NCBI GenBank assembly: GCA_024305745.1
Contig: JAHRBS010000002.1
Span: forward strand, 2,914,001-2,978,000
Origin: Polyporus tsugae
Taxonomy: Eukaryota > Basidiomycota > Agaricomycetes > Polyporales > Polyporaceae
Length of the DNA stretch: 64,000 nt
Direction: 5' to 3'
Shown here: piece after piece, positions 59,846-64,000 of the stretch
How positions within the stretch are numbered: the first letter of the stretch is position 1
Layout: each line of letters opens with the position of its first letter
Translations under genes and position numbers: made by a program
Notes under the pieces: model-generated
The model's database searches: none
The model's input: only the letters and a program-made list of their open reading frames with translations
What the model was told of the DNA's origin: nothing

Positions 59846-61474
59846 CTAAACCTCCTTCCAATACCCCTCCCCAAAAGCACGCCGTTCCTCCACGTACACC
59901 CCCCCGCCCTCGCCCACCCCGCGCACGACGCACGACGTGTCCGGCCGCCCCCGGTGGCCATACAGCATCCGCGCAACGTGCGGCGCGCACGCCCGCAGTA
60001 CCTGCTCGACATTTTGACGGAGCTCGGTCTCGGCGGGCAAGAAGCGGGGATCAGGGAGGTCAAACACGAACGCGACGACAAATCGCGAGCGAGGTGAGCT
60101 CGGGCGTGAAGGGTGGGGACGGCGCGGCGCGAGCGTCCAGTCGACAGGGTACGTCCAGACGTCCAGACGGGCCTGAGGCTGTATCGCGCACATGGCGTCA
60201 GTGCGAGCAGCGGTTGAAGGAGAAGACGACGAGGGAGAGGGACGCACTTCGGGTGGCTCGAGCACGCGCAGTTGGAGGTAGCGCAGGCGCGGGAAGCGCA
60301 TCGACACGTCCGCGGGCGACCACGCGCTAGTGATGGCACTGGTGCGGGGACGGGTGCGCAGGCCGAGTTGCAGGCTGACGAGCTGCGGCCCGAGGAGGCG
60401 TGCGAGGTTATCCAAAGAACCCTCGACGTGCAGCGTGATGTACAGATGCGTGAGCGTCGGCGAGCGGTGGAAGCATCGTAGGAACTCCATATGGCAGGTG
60501 AGGATGCGGAGCGATGGGAGGGGAAGCTTGGGCCCGAGCGCAGTGGGGTTGATCGCGTCGTCTGTGATCGACAGGTCTTCGATCGAGCCGTGCGTCTGGA
60601 TAAAGTCGAGCACTTCGATCGTGCACGGGAGGGAGGTGGAGAACGTCGCGAGGTGCGGGAGTGGCTCGTTGAACAGCGCACGCTGTGCGCATGCAAGCGC
60701 GAGGGCAGGATTGTCAACGTGCAGTGCTAATGAGCGCAGCTCGCGCAGGACACGGAAGGCGAGGGGCAGACACGGCGGTATACGCTCGTCCGCACACCGG
60801 ATGCGGAGGTGCTGGATTATTAGAGCGAGGGCAGGGCTATCCGTGAGCACGTTGTAGAAGGCAGTAATGGCCTCGGTCGTCTCGAAGCGGAAAGTATGGC
60901 GTATCAACGCGTCTCGCGCGATGGCGCGCATGGCGCGAGAGACTCGGGCGACGCGAAAGAGGACGCGCTGGTCATAGATGTGTGACAAGACTTGCGTCCA
61001 CAGTTCGCGCGGAAGCCCTGCGATGGTGTTTACTTGTTTCGGAAGCCCCACCACCGACACTTGCAGGAGGATCTCTGCAAGTCAAGTCGTCAGATACACC
61101 CTGCGTATGAGAGAGACGATATCGGTAGCAAGGCTTGGGCATCCCACTTACTTTCATGCATCGTCCAAGAGGTCGGAGAGGACACAAAGTCCTCCGAAGA
61201 TTGTGCAGTCCAGCCGCAGTCGGAAGCCACCGTCAAACACACTGCAAACATCGCGTAAGCTATCTACCCACCGGTGCTTGGAAATCGGGATATATCTTGT
61301 ATCCCGTACCTGAGACCCAAACTCACCTTCATCTTCCGAGCCGTAGCTGCGCACAAATTTCTCGTGACGGAACCCCGCGGCGGTTCGTACCGCCGCGTCA
61401 TCTCTGCGGTCGCGAATGCGGTGGATTGTCCCGATGGAAGTCCAGGATGAGAGTCGCCTCACGATCTTGGCCAT
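59846..61474 (-). CDS. F-box protein (tandem copy 2)
   Basis: Paralogue of the F-box gene at 56513. Two upstream exons supply the N-terminus: MAKIVRRLSSWTSIGTIHRI, FRHEKFVRSYGSEDE, then VCLTVASDCGWTAQSSEDF with SWTMHEKILLQVSV. The large exon holds the F-box (IAGLPRELWTQVLSHIYDQR, VLFRVARVSRAMRAIAR), then LALIIQHLRIRCADERIPP, LRELRSLALHVDNPALALAC, EVLDFIQTHGSIEDLSITDD, PLPSLRILTCHMEFLRCFHR, SPTLTHLYITLHVEGSLDNL, PQLVSLQLGLRTRPRTSAIT and MRFPRLRYLQLRVLEPPE. A 69-nt in-frame segment after that is probably an intron. The end (RACAPHVARMLYGHRGRPDT; ERRAFGEGYWKEV) matches the paralogue. It differs by its longer N-terminus. Likely an SCF substrate receptor. Confidence 0.85.
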
Positions 61475-62595
61475 TGTCTAAGTCGTCCCTGCGGGGAGCC
61501 GGGTATTTCAGACAGCGTTGGTGGTGGTCAGTGGTAGGGGTAGGATGCCAAGGTCGGGGTCGAGGATCCTATGTAGCATGGCGACTGGTGACTGGGTCAC
61601 CTAAGCAGCTCGGAATCCGATGAATAGTCCCTGTCAGAAGACGATCTGTCAAGGCGAGTGATGAACGCGGACGCACGGGAAGAACACAGGCGGGTCCGGT
61701 CACGGTCGGTCGTCCTGTGGGGATAGCGTCTGCCCATCATCGTCGCCTCGGCCCTTAGCGGTTTCCAGACTTCCATGTTGCAATAGCAGTAAAGTTCTTC
61801 CCACCGGGATCGCAAACCGCACCGGGCGAGGCGCCCACGGGGAGTTCCTTCAGCGTTCAGTTGAAGATGGGAGTGGAAGGGCGACGCCACCACGACACTT
61901 GTAAGGGAGGGCCCGCTGACGGTTGCATCACATATCGTTCGCGTTCCTAACCAGTTCGCCTGAGGAATGGATCACCCGGAGTGTCATCTGGGCTATCTGT
62001 CGTAGGACCTATCGGTTGTTAGCAATATTGACGGAGCGACAGTGAGGGTTGAGTGGGGCGCGGGACAGTCGCTTATGCTAGTAGCCGCCAGATCGCATCA
62101 AGAATATAGACCGGGTGAAATGAGAACCGCGGTTTATATGGAAAGGCTACAGGAGGACGCACCAATCGTCCACCTCTCATTCAAGCTGTCTCCCGGACCA
62201 CCGCCCAAGCTGTGTGGTATGAAGTGCACAGCGAGATTGGACACTGCGCAACAATCGTCGCAGGCAACAGCAGTCCCCAAGTCCATCGTAGGAAAGAGTT
62301 CTGATGAGCCAACGAGAATGAGAACATCCCGAGAGCGACGTTCACCGTCCAGACGACTCCGACGGATGGCATCAAGTTGCAAGCCCTGACCAGGACCGAG
62401 TTACCCGGCAAGTAAAACCAATCTCAATCTTATCTTATCTATCCCCGCCCTCCCCATCGAGTCCGCCTCCAGCTCCCTACTGGCAGGCTCCCTCCCACTG
62501 CGCGGTCATTCAATGATATTCAACTTGCTTCAACGTCCGCCCAGAACATAGCTCACCAAACAATTCATTCTCACCAGTACTTACATTGGGGAGAA

Positions 62596-62625
62596 ATCGA
62601 CTTTTCCATGTCATGGAAAGTCGAT
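62596..62625. repeat. Inverted repeat, 14-bp arms with one-base bulge
   Basis: ATCGACTTTTCCATG (62596-62610) and CATGGAAAGTCGAT (62612-62625) are inverted copies except for one extra T in the left arm, with a 1-nt spacer. Confidence 0.75.
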
Positions 62626-62813
62626 GCGAGTGGAGACTCTTCTGAATTGAACCCTTTCCATCAAAATTTCACTGTAACGGAAAGGCTTGGGAAAGGCGCT
62701 AACTTTCTCACCTGGGCACGGACTTGTGAGGCACCGTGTTACATCCTGAATAACTTACCGTGATCTTTGGCCACTTGGGACAAAAGTATTTCTTTGTGCC
62801 TCATGCTTGTTCC

Positions 62814-62851
62814 ATGCTTGTTACATCCGACGATATCGATGTAACAAGCAT
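62814..62851. repeat. Perfect 14-bp inverted repeat
   Basis: ATGCTTGTTACATC (62814-62827) and GATGTAACAAGCAT (62838-62851) are perfect inverted copies around a 10-nt spacer. Part of the arm (GCTTGTTCCATGCTTGTT) is also directly repeated just upstream. Confidence 0.85.
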
Positions 62852-63624
62852 GATGTAACGCGATTCCTGCGATGCATCTAAAATGTGATTATGCGACGCT
62901 GCGAAAACCGTTATCAAAGGTTGCCTTTGGTCACGATGCGACAACGGTGCGACACGGTGTCCTACAGGTCGATGCCCCCGGTGAGATCTAGAGCCCGGAA
63001 AGGGTCATGGGCCTATAGTTCCCGATGAAAGGCGCTTTTGCAAAGACTTTCCCTCGCGATGAAAGATCTAGGAAATGTTCCATCTTCGCAGTGTTACCCT
63101 CGACGTCACCTCATTCATTCGTCCGACTGTGAAGATATGATTTCCGGCTTCGCTTCAGAGCCTTAGCTTCATCTTTCTACATACAAACGGTTACGCAGTT
63201 AGCCGCCTTCGAACCAACGCGAGCGACTCAGAGGAAAACGCTGTCTTGTATGGGCATTCCATTTGAAGGTACATTACTACAACCCGAAGGGTCAATAAAC
63301 TGACTAGTACTACAGTCGACGATCCAGTCCATCGTCACAAAGCTATATGAGGAGAACAAGGCTGAGAAGTATACGAGGAGGTGAACAAGACTGAGAACAA
63401 GACTGAGAACAACGTTTCGAGAAACAGGTTCGAGACAAGAACAATTCGGCAGTAGCAAGGTAATACAGAACAAAACGAAGCAAAACATTACACGGCCCCC
63501 CGGGTGATCTTGCTCGACGACGGAGACGGTGACGAAGAACGGAAAAGGAGGGAAGGGGGCCGCCTGTACACAGTATCGTAAGCCCACAAACACGTCCGTA
63601 CTTAGCTTCATATTTCATCCAGCC

Positions 63625-63651
63625 GTGTGTGTGTGTGTGTGTGTGTGTGTG
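63625..63651 (+). repeat. (GT)13 microsatellite
   Basis: An uninterrupted GT run of 27 bases, downstream of the partial minus-strand gene at the right edge. Confidence 0.95.
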
Positions 63652-63880
63652 GGCGTAGCGCATCGTGCCGCGAGGGCAGCGAGTCGGCGAAAGAGCGGCC
63701 CGGGGAGTCGGGAAGGGGAAGAACAGGTCCCTCGCGGGCGCAAGAGGGAGAGGCGAGCGCACGGACGAGCGCACGCACACGTCGCAGAGCCGTTCCGTTC
63801 GAGTTTGTTTGCGTCGAACATATCGCGCAAGGACGAGAACGAAAGCCGCGGCTGACGACGCAAAGCCTCAGGCCTCACTG

Positions 63881-64000
63881 TTAGCCCCGCGCCTGCGCCG
63901 CGAGCCTCCGCTCGCTCCTGTGCACGCCACCGCCCATCCCCATGTCCTCCTCGTCCTCGTCCTCTTCCTCTTCCTCCTCCCGCCGGCCCACCTCGCCCCC
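63881..64000 (-). CDS. 3' end of a gene leaving the window, acidic C-terminus
   Basis: The minus strand is open from the edge to a TAA at 63881 and codes GEVGRREEEEEEDEDEEDM, then MGGGVHRSERRLAAQARG. An acidic run followed by a short basic tail is plausible for a C-terminus. The plus strand is also open here, as a poly-Ser start (MSSSSSSSSSSSSSRRPTS), so the strand is uncertain. No family can be named. Confidence 0.35.
   Translation of the reverse strand, partial: GGEVGRREEEEEEDEDEEDMGMGGGVHRSERRLAAQARG

Larger units (their letters stand above)
61475..63880. other. 2.4-kb gene-free stretch with hairpins
   Basis: No supported gene. Frames at 62.04-62.39 kb are open on both strands without motifs. 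Two inverted repeats lie at 62596-62625 and 62814-62851, and a GT microsatellite at 63625. AT content rises in 62.4-63.5 kb. Confidence 0.45.

Noticed and set aside
59641..60717. 358-codon minus-strand open frame
   Set aside because: Arg/Ser/Cys-rich shadow frame of the F-box gene at 59846.
63900..64000. Plus-strand poly-Ser protein start at the right edge
   Set aside because: Possible, but a GT microsatellite would sit in its leader and the minus-strand reading ends in a plausible acidic/basic C-terminus. Not decidable within the window.
1..64000. Intact transposon, LTR pair or CRISPR array
   Set aside because: No reverse transcriptase, transposase or integrase motifs, no long direct or inverted terminal repeats, and no regularly spaced repeats were seen.

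Overview
The window looks like a chromosome segment of a wood-decaying basidiomycete, probably a polypore. Genes are broken by many introns of about 50-70 nt with GT...AG ends, coding DNA is GC-rich, and two genes belong to typical white-rot families: an alcohol-oxidase-type GMC flavoenzyme, and a secreted CE16 acetylesterase with a fungal cellulose-binding module. No rRNA, tRNA, CRISPR array or intact transposon was recognised. All gene models were spliced by eye from the sequence; family names rest on recognised motifs, not on searches.

Region 1 (1-26 kb) holds few genes. From left to right: an unidentified frame-broken relic at the edge; an apparently complete GMC alcohol oxidase (minus) whose usual active-site His reads as Asn; a DUF1479 pseudogene (minus); a four-finger CCCH zinc-finger protein (minus); a conserved coiled-coil protein of unknown function (minus); a RING-finger protein (minus); and the CE16 esterase (plus), which needs a 2-nt micro-exon and a GC-AG intron. 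The stretches 5.4-7.9, 9.8-12.8 and 14.7-21.2 kb carry no gene I can defend.

Region 2 (26.7-54 kb) is the most unusual. It packs about eleven intron-rich genes of no recognised family, most on the minus strand. Several (30.2, 42.1, 45.1 kb) start with a Pro/Ser/Thr-rich leader followed by a bipartite basic/acidic signature (KRxREDD ... KRx[RK]P), and most end in a strongly acidic tail. A short sequence, CCAACCACC, recurs on the sense strand near the 5' end of these genes and is rare elsewhere in the window. One gene inside the block (50.5 kb) is recognisable: an Apd1/sucrase-ferredoxin-like protein. The rest look like a locally expanded, fast-evolving lineage-specific family, possibly nuclear. 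This is the best candidate for something undescribed.

Region 3 (54-64 kb) carries a small conserved protein of unknown function with a 10-nt first coding exon, two tandem diverged F-box paralogues, a pair of hairpin-forming inverted repeats, a GT microsatellite, and the 3' end of a gene that leaves the window.
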